Shown in pieces: positions 1-7,448 of a stretch of DNA of 8,572 nt. Made by a program: the position numbers and the translations under genes. The notes under the pieces were generated by a model. That model ran no database searches. It was given only the letters and a program-made list of their open reading frames with translations, and had not been told where the DNA came from. The stretch covers positions 1-8,572 of the forward strand of contig CAZGJW010000131.1 in NCBI GenBank assembly GCA_964525675.1. Reading direction: 5' to 3'. Position 1 is the stretch's first letter, and every line of letters starts with the position of its first letter. Source of the stretch: CAYSRJ01 sp964525675 (GTDB lineage: Bacteria; Spirochaetota; B62-G9; DRHN01).

Positions 1-2580
1 GAGCAGAGGACCACGCAGAGAAACCCCCGTTCGACGGTTGGAACCATCACGGAAATATACGACTATCTCAGGCTTCTCTACGCCCGGGTCGGAACACCCT
101 ACTGCTACAACTGCGGAAGAAAAATTCAGAGTCAGACCGTTGACCAGATAGTCGATAGAGTTATGAGCTTTAATGAGGGTGAAAAACTCATCGTTTTCGC
201 GCCGGTGGTCAGGGGAAGAAAAGGAGAGTTTAAAAAGGTATTCGAGGATATCTCGCGAAGCGGGTTTGTCAGGGTGCGTGTGGATGGAGAAATTATCCGT
301 GTCGAAGAGGCCCTGAACACGATTCTCGACAAACAGAAACGACATAGTATAGACGTCATCGTCGACAGGATCGTGCTGAAGAGGGAGAACCGCAGGCGTA
401 TCGCCGAATCGATTGAAACAGCAGGGAGCCTGACCGAGGACCTCGTGGGAGTCATGCGGGAAAACAGGGAAGAGGAGCTCTTCTCGAAGAAGCTGGCCTG
501 CGTGCACTGCGGCATAAGCTACCCGGAGATACAGCCCCGGCTGTTCTCTTTCAACAGCCCCTACGGCGCCTGCCCGGAGTGCATGGGCCTGGGGCTGAAG
601 CTCGAGTTCAATCCCGATCTCATCATACCTGATAGATCTCTCTCCTTCGAAGAGGGAGCCATACTGACTTTTCAGCCGAGATCGAGTTGGGCGCGTACCT
701 CTTTCAATGCGTTTGCCAGACGCTTCGGCCTGAAAACCGACACTCCTTTCGAGAAGATGCCGCAAGACATCTATAAAAAACTCCTCTACGGCACACAGGA
801 GGAGCTTCATTTCGTTCACAACCACCTGGATGGCAGGGGAAGATGGGAATATACCGGGAAGTTCGAGGGTATTGTTCGGAATCTGGAACGACGGTACAGG
901 GAAACCAAGTCTGAGGGAATCAGGGAGTGGATGGAAGGGTTTATGACTGAAATTCCCTGCCCCCTGTGCGGAGGCAAGCGTCTCAGGAAAGAGAGCCTTG
1001 CCGTCAAGATAATGGACAAATCGATTATCGATATTACCGGGATGACTATTGACAGGGAACTCGAGTTTTTCGAATCGCTTTCTTTTTCTGAACGGGATGA
1101 GATAATCTCCCGACCGATAATCAAGGAGATACGGGCACGGTTAGGATTTCTGAAGAATGTGGGCGTGGGATACCTTTCGCTCGACCGGAAGGCGGAGACC
1201 CTATCCGGCGGTGAATCTCAGAGGATACGTCTTGCAACACAGATCGGCTCCGGTCTCGTTGGGGTGCTGTATATACTCGATGAGCCGACAATTGGTCTTC
1301 ATCAGCGGGACAACGGGCGGCTTCTGGACACCCTGTTTCACCTGCGGGATATAGGCAACACACTCATCGTGGTTGAGCATGATGAGCAGACAATATTGAG
1401 CGCCGATTTCGTACTCGACCTCGGGCCCGGGGCAGGAGAGCACGGCGGGAAGGTGGTTGCCCAGGGCACACCGGATGATATCCGTAAAAACCCCGGCTCT
1501 CTAACCGGGCAATATCTCAATCGAGAGATTATTATTCCCTACCCGTCCGGGCGTCGGATGGGAAACGGCAACTTTCTAACCCTGCGCGGGGCGAGGGAGC
1601 ACAACCTGAAAGACATCGATGTCGCGTTTCCCCTCGGCACATTCATTGCCGTAACCGGTGTGTCCGGGTCGGGAAAGTCGAGTCTGGTGAACGATCTACT
1701 CTACCCGGTGCTCGCGAACAGGCTGAATAAAACAGCGCGGCAGGAGGGTGATTACGACGGCATCGAAGGTGTGGAGCATCTGGACAAGGTGATCGACATC
1801 GACCAGTCGCCCATCGGTCGAACTCCCCGGAGCAATCCCGCCACGTACACTGGCGTCTTCACACCGATACGGGAGCTTTTTTCATCCCTCCCCGAATCGA
1901 AGATGCGGGGGTATCAGCCGGGACGGTTTTCATTCAATGTGGAAGGCGGCAGGTGCGAACACTGCCAGGGCCAGGGGGCGATTCGGATCGAGATGAATTT
2001 CCTTCCAGATATCTACGTAACCTGCGATGTGTGCAAGGGCAGGCGGTACAACAGGGAGACACTCGAGGTCAAGTACAGGCGAAAGAACATCAACGATATA
2101 CTCAATATGACGGTTGAAGAGGCGTATGAATTCTTCAAGAGTATTCCCCAGATCAAGCGGAAGCTCAAAACCCTCCGTAAAGTGGGGCTCGGGTATATTC
2201 GCCTGGGCCAGCCGGCGACCACACTCTCCGGCGGTGAGGCCCAGCGCGTGAAGCTTTCATCAGAGCTTTCCAAGCGCAGCACCGGCAGAACGTTCTACAT
2301 TCTCGACGAGCCGACATCCGGCCTTCACTTTGATGACGTAAAGAAACTGCTTTCCGTGCTGCAGAGATTCGTCGACGGTGGAAACACTGTGGTGGTTATC
2401 GAGCACAATCTCGACGTCGTTAAAAACGCAGACTATATCATCGACCTCGGACCGGAGGGTGGGGACGAAGGAGGGCGGATCGTTGCGCAGGGAAGTCCTG
2501 AGGAGATAAGGGATAACCAGCACTCCTATACAGGGAAATATCTCCGTTCTCACCTGTCAGTTGTCGAGCGGGCAGGCTAG
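1..2580 (+). CDS. uvrA: Excinuclease ABC subunit UvrA, 5'-truncated by the window edge
   Basis: DNA-damage recognition ATPase of nucleotide excision repair; in the cytoplasm it works as a dimer with UvrB to find bulky lesions. The frame is open from base 1, and its first residues (EQRTT..NPRSTVG) match the family at about E. coli residue 86. Roughly 85 N-terminal residues, including the first Walker A, are therefore outside the window. The 859 residues seen would give about 944, against 940 in E. coli. Counting from base 1: first zinc module Cys167/170/191/194; a further CPLCGG pair; first ABC signature LSGGESQ at 401-407; Walker B Asp427-Glu428; second Walker A GVSGSGKS at 553-560; second zinc finger Cys652/655/675/678; second signature LSGGEAQ at 742-748; Walker B Asp769-Glu770. 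All key residues seen are intact. It ends in TAG, 15 bases before the end of a convergent gene. Family assignment is essentially certain. Confidence 0.98.
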   Translation, partial: EQRTTQRNPRSTVGTITEIYDYLRLLYARVGTPYCYNCGRKIQSQTVDQIVDRVMSFNEGEKLIVFAPVVRGRKGEFKKVFEDISRSGFVRVRVDGEIIRVEEALNTILDKQKRHSIDVIVDRIVLKRENRRRIAESIETAGSLTEDLVGVMRENREEELFSKKLACVHCGISYPEIQPRLFSFNSPYGACPECMGLGLKLEFNPDLIIPDRSLSFEEGAILTFQPRSSWARTSFNAFARRFGLKTDTPFEKMPQDIYKKLLYGTQEELHFVHNHLDGRGRWEYTGKFEGIVRNLERRYRETKSEGIREWMEGFMTEIPCPLCGGKRLRKESLAVKIMDKSIIDITGMTIDRELEFFESLSFSERDEIISRPIIKEIRARLGFLKNVGVGYLSLDRKAETLSGGESQRIRLATQIGSGLVGVLYILDEPTIGLHQRDNGRLLDTLFHLRDIGNTLIVVEHDEQTILSADFVLDLGPGAGEHGGKVVAQGTPDDIRKNPGSLTGQYLNREIIIPYPSGRRMGNGNFLTLRGAREHNLKDIDVAFPLGTFIAVTGVSGSGKSSLVNDLLYPVLANRLNKTARQEGDYDGIEGVEHLDKVIDIDQSPIGRTPRSNPATYTGVFTPIRELFSSLPESKMRGYQPGRFSFNVEGGRCEHCQGQGAIRIEMNFLPDIYVTCDVCKGRRYNRETLEVKYRRKNINDILNMTVEEAYEFFKSIPQIKRKLKTLRKVGLGYIRLGQPATTLSGGEAQRVKLSSELSKRSTGRTFYILDEPTSGLHFDDVKKLLSVLQRFVDGGNTVVVIEHNLDVVKNADYIIDLGPEGGDEGGRIVAQGSPEEIRDNQHSYTGKYLRSHLSVVERAG

Positions 2581-2595
2581 TACGACAGCGGGATG

Positions 2596-3669
2596 TCAGT
2601 TGGTTATCCATTCCTTTTCCAGCTGCTCGACAGCAGGAATGGTGATCGTCGCGATGTCTTCAGACTCATTTTGTGTGCAATCCATTTTTCCGTTAAACTG
2701 CTTGAGCAGATGGTCCAGGCCAAAACTTTCTTCAAAATGAGAAAAATGCCGCATCTCTTCTTCCTCTGCGATAGGCTCCTTTCTCACAGCCCTGACACAT
2801 ACCCTTGCGTGATCATCGGCCCGTTCCGGTTCTATGGATATTGTTTCATGGTGAAAATCGAGAAATGAAAGGCAGGTATTGATAAGGATATAAAAAAATT
2901 GGTTTTCAACCGTAATAGTCCATTCATGTTCTTCGAGGCAATGAGAGTAAATATGCGTGTTCTGTTCTCTGGCTATCGGGCTGATAAAGGATATGGCTTT
3001 TTTGATGATTTCGTCGAGATACCCGACACTCGTCGGATTTGTGTCGATTCTGTACAGCTCTATGAGCTGCTGTACGACTCCCTGTATTCTTTCAATGCCT
3101 CTTTCCATAAGCGCCAGATCTTCGAACAGTTCCTCAGCATTGTGCAGGGCGGAAACCTTGTTCTTGAGCAGCTCTATTATGAGAACCATGCTCTGGAGTG
3201 GATTGTTTATTTCGTGCGCAATGCCCGTGGCGAGCTTTCCGGCGGTTACGATCTTCTCTGATGAAATAATCTCTTTGATGTAGTCCCGTTCTTTGAGCCT
3301 GAAGTTCCTGAGCTGCAGCGCGCTGTCAATGATCTTGAGAAGGTCTGCAGGATGGAAGTAGCCTTTCTTCAGGTAAAAGAAGATGTTCTCTTCAGTCGCC
3401 TCTACCGGCGACCAATCATCCTCATATCCGGTTATTACGATATTGACGATATCCGGATCAATTTCGGTTTTTACGAAATGAATGAGGTCTTTTCCCGATA
3501 ATCCGGGCAGACGAAGGTCGTAGAGTACGACATCGTAGCTGTTTGTGCTGAGAAGTGTTTTGGCTTCCTCACCGTGTTTCGCGGTGTCGCATGGGTGTCT
3601 GTTTGATACGATTTTCTGAAGAAAATCACGATAAAGATCTTCATCCTCTATTATAAGTATATTTGCCAT
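2596..3669 (-). CDS. Receiver-DHp hybrid regulator with degenerate histidine-kinase ATP-binding domain
   Basis: A 357-residue cytoplasmic signalling protein with no membrane segment. Residues 1-120 are a CheY-like receiver: acidic pair Glu8/Asp9, phospho-acceptor Asp51 (LYDLRLPG), Thr80, and Lys102 in YLKKG, where the usual Pro after Lys is Gly. Residues about 130-205 are a HisKA dimerisation/phosphotransfer helix pair with an intact H-box, IAHEINNPLQ, His152. Residues about 215-350 follow the outline of a HATPase_c domain but lack its catalytic boxes. The N-box Asn positions are Ile/Thr (ENQFFYILINTCLSFLD), the DxGxG box is absent (AVRKEPIAEEE), and the G2 box is reduced to FGLDHLL. It probably cannot bind ATP normally. 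It starts 2 bases after the stop of the upstream kinase gene, with its Shine-Dalgarno inside that gene, so it is likely co-transcribed and coupled. I infer that it receives phosphate from that kinase. No DNA-binding or enzymatic output domain is visible. Confidence 0.9.
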   Translation of the reverse strand: MANILIIEDEDLYRDFLQKIVSNRHPCDTAKHGEEAKTLLSTNSYDVVLYDLRLPGLSGKDLIHFVKTEIDPDIVNIVITGYEDDWSPVEATEENIFFYLKKGYFHPADLLKIIDSALQLRNFRLKERDYIKEIISSEKIVTAGKLATGIAHEINNPLQSMVLIIELLKNKVSALHNAEELFEDLALMERGIERIQGVVQQLIELYRIDTNPTSVGYLDEIIKKAISFISPIAREQNTHIYSHCLEEHEWTITVENQFFYILINTCLSFLDFHHETISIEPERADDHARVCVRAVRKEPIAEEEEMRHFSHFEESFGLDHLLKQFNGKMDCTQNESEDIATITIPAVEQLEKEWITN

Positions 3670-3671
3670 GC

Positions 3672-6323
3672 CTATGCACTCCTGTCCGGAAAAATAATCT
3701 CAAAGATGGTTCCGCCGCCTTTTCTCTGCAGGGCCTTGATCGACCCTCCGTGCAGGATAACCATTCTCCGCGTTACACTGAGCCCCAGGCCTGTTCCGTT
3801 TGCCTTTCCGGATGTCGAGAAAAAAGGTTCGAACACTTTTTCCAGATGCTCCTCCTGTATACCGCGCCCGTTGTCGATGAAATGGATGATTACTTTCCCA
3901 TTCTCACGCATGCATTTCGCTTCGATGCTGCCCTTGTTTCCCACGGCATCAAGCGCATTGTTGCAGAGATTGACGAATATCTGAATGAGCATGTTCTTAT
4001 TGCCGAAGACGATGCAGTTATACGTATTGTTTTTAAAAGAAATATCTTTTCCGTGCAGCCTGTGTTCAAGCAGCAGGAATACATCGTCCAGCACATGGGA
4101 GATTCGCACCTCCTCGAACTGGGCAGTTTCTGTTTTCGCAAACTCCATGATACTGTCTATGATGGCAAAGGTTTTTTCCATGCTCTTTTGAACGAGGCGC
4201 ATGTTTTCAGAAAGTTGGGTGTCTTCAGTTTCCTTTTTGCCTGCCACTCTCACGGGTTTCAGGTTTCCGTCCTCTATCTCTGAAAGAACGAGCTCCGGGA
4301 TTCCCTTGATTACTGCGAGCGGACTTCTGAGGTTGTGGGCGATTCCTGCTGCGAGCTCGCCCAGTGTGGCCATTTTTTCGCTCTGCAGCTGGCGTTTTTC
4401 ATTTTCCTTTCTTTCCGTTGTGTCGGTAATTAAAATGAGCGTGTGCCCGGTATTTTCAATCGGAACGGATTGGACGAAAAGGTATGTCTGCCGGTCATCT
4501 GATACGGTTGTCAGTTCAGCATTTCCTGTTTTTCCGATGAGCGCTGTAAGTTTTCCCCCTCCTTTTTTATCGTTGAAAATTTTAAGAGAAGCGATGTTTT
4601 TTCCCGAAAGAGCTTCGTCGAGTATATGTTCTGACTCACGATTGGCATGAATGATAGTGCCGCCGGTGTCAACAATGGCGATGCCGATTGGAGATGTGTC
4701 GAGTATCAGCTCATTAAGTTTTGACAGCTGTTCCCTTTTTTCATACTCATCATGCAGCTGCTGGAGCGCAATGTTCAGCTTTTCGGTTTTAATTCTATTC
4801 AGGGTGTGAAGCCGGGTGTTTGTTAGCCCGAGTGCAACTTGGTCGATGAACGGCTTCAGCTCGTCCTCATCGATTGGGTTTTTGTTTTTGATGACGATTT
4901 TTCCGATTTCCTTTTTATCGCCGTCGTATATGGGGCGGATGAGAGAGTCCCTGTCATACGCAACACCACCACGGCCGATGATGCAGTCGTTCAGCTCTAT
5001 TTCGTCTGTCTGGACGGGTTTCCCCTTCTTCTTTATCATTTCAGGTAAAAAACCGGTACAGAGAATGGATTTTTCACCGCTCAGATATGCTTCCATGAGC
5101 ATTGAATCGAGGCGGAATTGTTTTATAAAGAAAACAACCGTATCTCTTGTCGCGGTTTCGATTTTTTTCTCACCTAAAAAGAGGTTCGATAGATTGTGAA
5201 GGCCCTTGCATTCCTCCCTCTTTCTGGTGATCTCTCCCATCATCTGCTGATTGCTGATGAACATTCTTCCGAGCTCTTCATTTGCCGAGGCGAGCACCTG
5301 AAAATAACCCTTTATGTCTGTTCTGGGGATATTCAGTGCATCGGAGATCGTTTCAAGGTAGACCTTCAGTTCCGAAAGGATCCTGTCAAGATCCTCTTTT
5401 TCAAGTCCCAGCCGATCAATGAGGAGCGTACTTGTTTTGTACGGCGGCTCTCCGGGATGGCTGGTAAAGCCGCTCAAATGGGCGAGCTCGTTTGCTATCT
5501 TTATGATAAACGAAGACTGGTCGTTTTTTGAGATGAGGTATTCTGTGCTCAGGTGATGATTGTTGACCGGCTTGATGAGTGATGCCGGGAGCTCCCAGTA
5601 GCGGAACAGAAAGGCTGACACATCGGCATGATCAAAATCAAAGATTTCCCGTTCGGCTTTTATAAAGGAGTAGTTCTTTTTTTCGACGAGTGATACCGCT
5701 TCCTTATAGTTCTTGGCATCGGAGGTGAGGAAGACTGCTTTTCCTATATCGTGCAGTAGGCCAGCCGAATAAATTTCCTCTTCGGATTTTATAGAGAGGG
5801 TCTTTGCAATTTCCTGCGCGATGAATGCTGTTGCAATAGAGTGAAGCCAGTATGATTTATAGTGGAACCATTTTGATTGTTTTTCGTTGAAAATATCCTT
5901 AATCGCAATACTCAGTACAAGGCTTTTAACCGTTTTATAGCCCAGTAGAACGACCGCTTCCTTTATTTGTGTCAGCTTCGACCCACCTGAGTAGTATGAT
6001 GAATTTGCGAGTTTCAGAATCTTGAGGGCAAGGGATGGGCTCTGTTTTATGATTTCCGCAATATCGTCCGCGGACTTATTTATGGAAAGGGTTTTAGAGA
6101 TAGCGATCTTCGCGGCTTCCGGCAATGACGGAATGCCGCTTATATTAATGAGCTCTTCGAGACGCCCCTTTGTATGATTATTGTCTCCGATCAAAGCTGA
6201 ATATGCCCTTTTTCCACCGTGTCTGTTGGATAGTCCTGATGGATAGATGAGGATTTCTCCACTTTTTATCTCTTTGATTATCGGGTGATTTGAAAGGTAC
6301 TTTACATCTACGACGGGAGTCAT
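3672..6323 (-). CDS. HDOD / GAF-like / PAS sensor histidine kinase
   Basis: An 883-residue soluble sensor kinase with no clear membrane segment. Residues 1-57 are unassigned. Residues about 58-290 form an HDOD domain (IPSLPEA at 64-70, LLHDIGK at 189-195). His161, His191, Asp192, His232 and His256/257 are all kept, as in an HD metal site; no GYP motif follows. Residues about 375-505 look GAF-like and a coiled segment lies near 508-535. PAS spans about 536-636 (SPIGIAIVDTGGTIIHAN). HisKA has His663 in GIAHNLRSPLA, with Asn664 where Glu or Asp is usual, and its helix hairpin seems longer than normal around 683-705. HATPase_c is intact: N-box Asn785/Asn789, DNGRG 817-821, FEPFF 831-835, GTGLGL 843-848. 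An in-frame stop nine bases upstream fixes ATG 6323 as the earliest start, although no Shine-Dalgarno precedes it. It leads an operon with the receiver-DHp gene. HDOD-kinase fusions are known; the signal sensed is unknown. Confidence 0.93.
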   Translation of the reverse strand: MTPVVDVKYLSNHPIIKEIKSGEILIYPSGLSNRHGGKRAYSALIGDNNHTKGRLEELINISGIPSLPEAAKIAISKTLSINKSADDIAEIIKQSPSLALKILKLANSSYYSGGSKLTQIKEAVVLLGYKTVKSLVLSIAIKDIFNEKQSKWFHYKSYWLHSIATAFIAQEIAKTLSIKSEEEIYSAGLLHDIGKAVFLTSDAKNYKEAVSLVEKKNYSFIKAEREIFDFDHADVSAFLFRYWELPASLIKPVNNHHLSTEYLISKNDQSSFIIKIANELAHLSGFTSHPGEPPYKTSTLLIDRLGLEKEDLDRILSELKVYLETISDALNIPRTDIKGYFQVLASANEELGRMFISNQQMMGEITRKREECKGLHNLSNLFLGEKKIETATRDTVVFFIKQFRLDSMLMEAYLSGEKSILCTGFLPEMIKKKGKPVQTDEIELNDCIIGRGGVAYDRDSLIRPIYDGDKKEIGKIVIKNKNPIDEDELKPFIDQVALGLTNTRLHTLNRIKTEKLNIALQQLHDEYEKREQLSKLNELILDTSPIGIAIVDTGGTIIHANRESEHILDEALSGKNIASLKIFNDKKGGGKLTALIGKTGNAELTTVSDDRQTYLFVQSVPIENTGHTLILITDTTERKENEKRQLQSEKMATLGELAAGIAHNLRSPLAVIKGIPELVLSEIEDGNLKPVRVAGKKETEDTQLSENMRLVQKSMEKTFAIIDSIMEFAKTETAQFEEVRISHVLDDVFLLLEHRLHGKDISFKNNTYNCIVFGNKNMLIQIFVNLCNNALDAVGNKGSIEAKCMRENGKVIIHFIDNGRGIQEEHLEKVFEPFFSTSGKANGTGLGLSVTRRMVILHGGSIKALQRKGGGTIFEIIFPDRSA
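3679..3683 (-). promoter_or_regulatory. Ribosome binding site of the receiver-DHp gene, inside the kinase gene
   Basis: On the - strand AGGAG lies 9 bases before the ATG at 3669 and inside the last codons of the kinase gene, whose TAG stop is at 3674-3672. The Shine-Dalgarno is therefore overrun by ribosomes finishing the kinase. This is the usual arrangement for translational coupling and supports production of the two proteins together. Confidence 0.75.
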
Positions 6324-6399
6324 TTCGTGTCAGGTGGAGGGATCTGTCGGGCTTCTACTGTACCCCCATTCATACCGGCTCTTCTGTCCGGAAATTTTA

Positions 6400-6428
6400 T
6401 TGACATTCCTGAGGCAGGTTACTATTCT
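6400..6428 (+). promoter_or_regulatory. Near-consensus sigma-70-type promoter of tRNA-Cys
   Basis: The -35 box TTGACA (6400-6405) and the -10 box TATTCT (6423-6428) are separated by exactly 17 bases. Transcription would start near 6435, just before the mature tRNA-Cys at 6439, so the 5' leader would be only a few bases. A full-consensus -35 box is typical of stable-RNA genes. The region 6324-6399 toward the divergent kinase gene shows no convincing promoter for the other strand. Confidence 0.8.
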
Positions 6429-6438
6429 AAATGTATCA

Positions 6439-6510
6439 GGCGGCATAGCCAAGCGGTAAGGCGACGGTCTGCAAAACCGTTATACGTCGGTTCGAGTCCG
6501 ACTGCCGCCT
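6439..6510 (+). tRNA. tRNA-Cys (anticodon GCA)
   Basis: A full cloverleaf can be folded by eye. The acceptor stem GGCGGCA (6439-6445) pairs with TGCCGCC (6503-6509). The D stem is GCC/GGC. The anticodon stem ACGGT/ACCGT encloses the loop CTGCAAA with GCA at 6471-6473. The T arm is GTCGG/CCGAC with loop TTCGAGT. The discriminator base is U (6510), a known cysteine identity element. CCA is not encoded, so a CCA-adding enzyme must supply it. A run of seven T follows at 6513-6519. Confidence 0.97.
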
Positions 6511-6563
6511 CATTTTTTTGTCCTCTTCATCCAATGATTTTCCTCTGATATTGCGAAGAACTC

Positions 6564-6570
6564 AAGAAGG
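6564..6570 (+). promoter_or_regulatory. Ribosome binding site that sets the start of the EamA permease
   Basis: AAGAAGG lies 5 bases before the ATG at 6576. The alternative in-frame GTG at 6570 overlaps this purine run, which leaves it no properly spaced Shine-Dalgarno, so the ATG is preferred. The two starts differ by only two residues. Confidence 0.65.
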
Positions 6571-6575
6571 TGAAA

Positions 6576-7418
6576 ATGACATATCCTGCGGCTATAGCAT
6601 CCCTTGTCGCAACCTCGGTGTTGTGGAGCAGTGGCGGGCTCCTCATCAAATTTGTTGCCTGGAACCCCCTTGCAATTGCAGGCGTAAGAAGCGCGATTGC
6701 TGCGGTTATAATCACGGCGGTTGTCAGGAAGCCGCATTTTCACTTTTCTATTCCACAGATCGGCGGGGCTGTGAGCTACGCGGCAACGGTGATTCTTTTC
6801 GTTTCTGCGACAAAACTCACCACAGCGGCTAATGCCATAATTTTACAGTATACCGCCCCCATATACGTCGCGCTGTTCAGCAGTCGTTTTTTAAAGGAGA
6901 AGATACACTGGTTCGATGCGGCAGCTGTTGCAGTTGTGCTCTGTGGAATCTTCCTCTTCTTTCTTGATGACCTTACACCGGGAGGATACTTTGGTAATGT
7001 CCTTGCCCTCCTCGCAGGTTTTTCCATGGCCTGGCTCGGTTTATTTTTACGAAAGCAGAAGGATGCATCCCCTATTGAAACGATCTTGCTTGGTAATTTT
7101 ATTACCGCCTGTGCAACATTCCCCTTTATGCTGTCAGGCAGACCGGGACCCTCCGACTGGCTGGGGCTCGGTGCGCTCGGTGTATTTCAGATTGGCTTCT
7201 CATATGTGCTCTACTCGTATGCCATAAAGAAGGTGAAGGCCATCGACGCGATGCTTATATTTACCATCGAGCCAATACTGAATCCGGTGTGGGTGTACCT
7301 GTTTATTGGTGAAACGCCGGGGCACTGGGCGCTTGTCGGCGGTGCGCTTATCGTCACTGTGGTTGCTTCGCGAGGTCTTTATATAGCGCGGGTGAGAAAT
7401 GCAGGCACGGACAGGTAA
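6576..7418 (+). CDS. EamA/DMT-family permease (putative metabolite exporter)
   Basis: A 280-residue inner-membrane protein of the drug/metabolite transporter superfamily, of usual length for the ten-helix class. Two EamA repeats can be seen. Hydrophobic segments lie roughly at 5-25, 32-50, 62-80, 85-103, 113-131 and 138-156, then four more up to residue 268. Family hallmarks include the early LWSSGGLLIKF segment, AIAGVRSAIAA, ILQYTAPIYVALFS before an FLKEKI turn, and the second-repeat FTIEPILNPVWVYLFIGE. Such proteins export amino acids or other small metabolites, but substrate cannot be read from sequence. The gene lies 65 bases after tRNA-Cys with no clear promoter of its own, so it may use read-through from the tRNA promoter. 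It converges on the GIN-domain gene with a 30-base gap in which I see no hairpin terminator. Family assignment is strong; function stays generic. Confidence 0.93.
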   Translation: MTYPAAIASLVATSVLWSSGGLLIKFVAWNPLAIAGVRSAIAAVIITAVVRKPHFHFSIPQIGGAVSYAATVILFVSATKLTTAANAIILQYTAPIYVALFSSRFLKEKIHWFDAAAVAVVLCGIFLFFLDDLTPGGYFGNVLALLAGFSMAWLGLFLRKQKDASPIETILLGNFITACATFPFMLSGRPGPSDWLGLGALGVFQIGFSYVLYSYAIKKVKAIDAMLIFTIEPILNPVWVYLFIGETPGHWALVGGALIVTVVASRGLYIARVRNAGTDR

Positions 7419-7448
7419 GAAAGATTAAATACAGCCAATCGCCAACTA

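Noticed and set aside
1121..1443. Overlapping - strand open frames opposite the first UvrA ABC signature
   Set aside because: These are shadows of highly conserved uvrA coding sequence, with no motif or Shine-Dalgarno of their own.
2552..2603. Nine-base direct repeat TGTCAGTTG flanking the uvrA end
   Set aside because: The two copies lie in coding sequence of two different genes, and no mobile-element or inverted-repeat structure is associated. A chance match is the simplest explanation.
3663..4283. A 206-codon open frame on the + strand opposite the kinase gene
   Set aside because: It lies wholly antisense to the HATPase_c/HisKA region of a convincing 883-residue kinase, shows no family motif, and is one of several + strand open frames across that gene (others at 4201-4650, 4816-5199 and 5196-5531).
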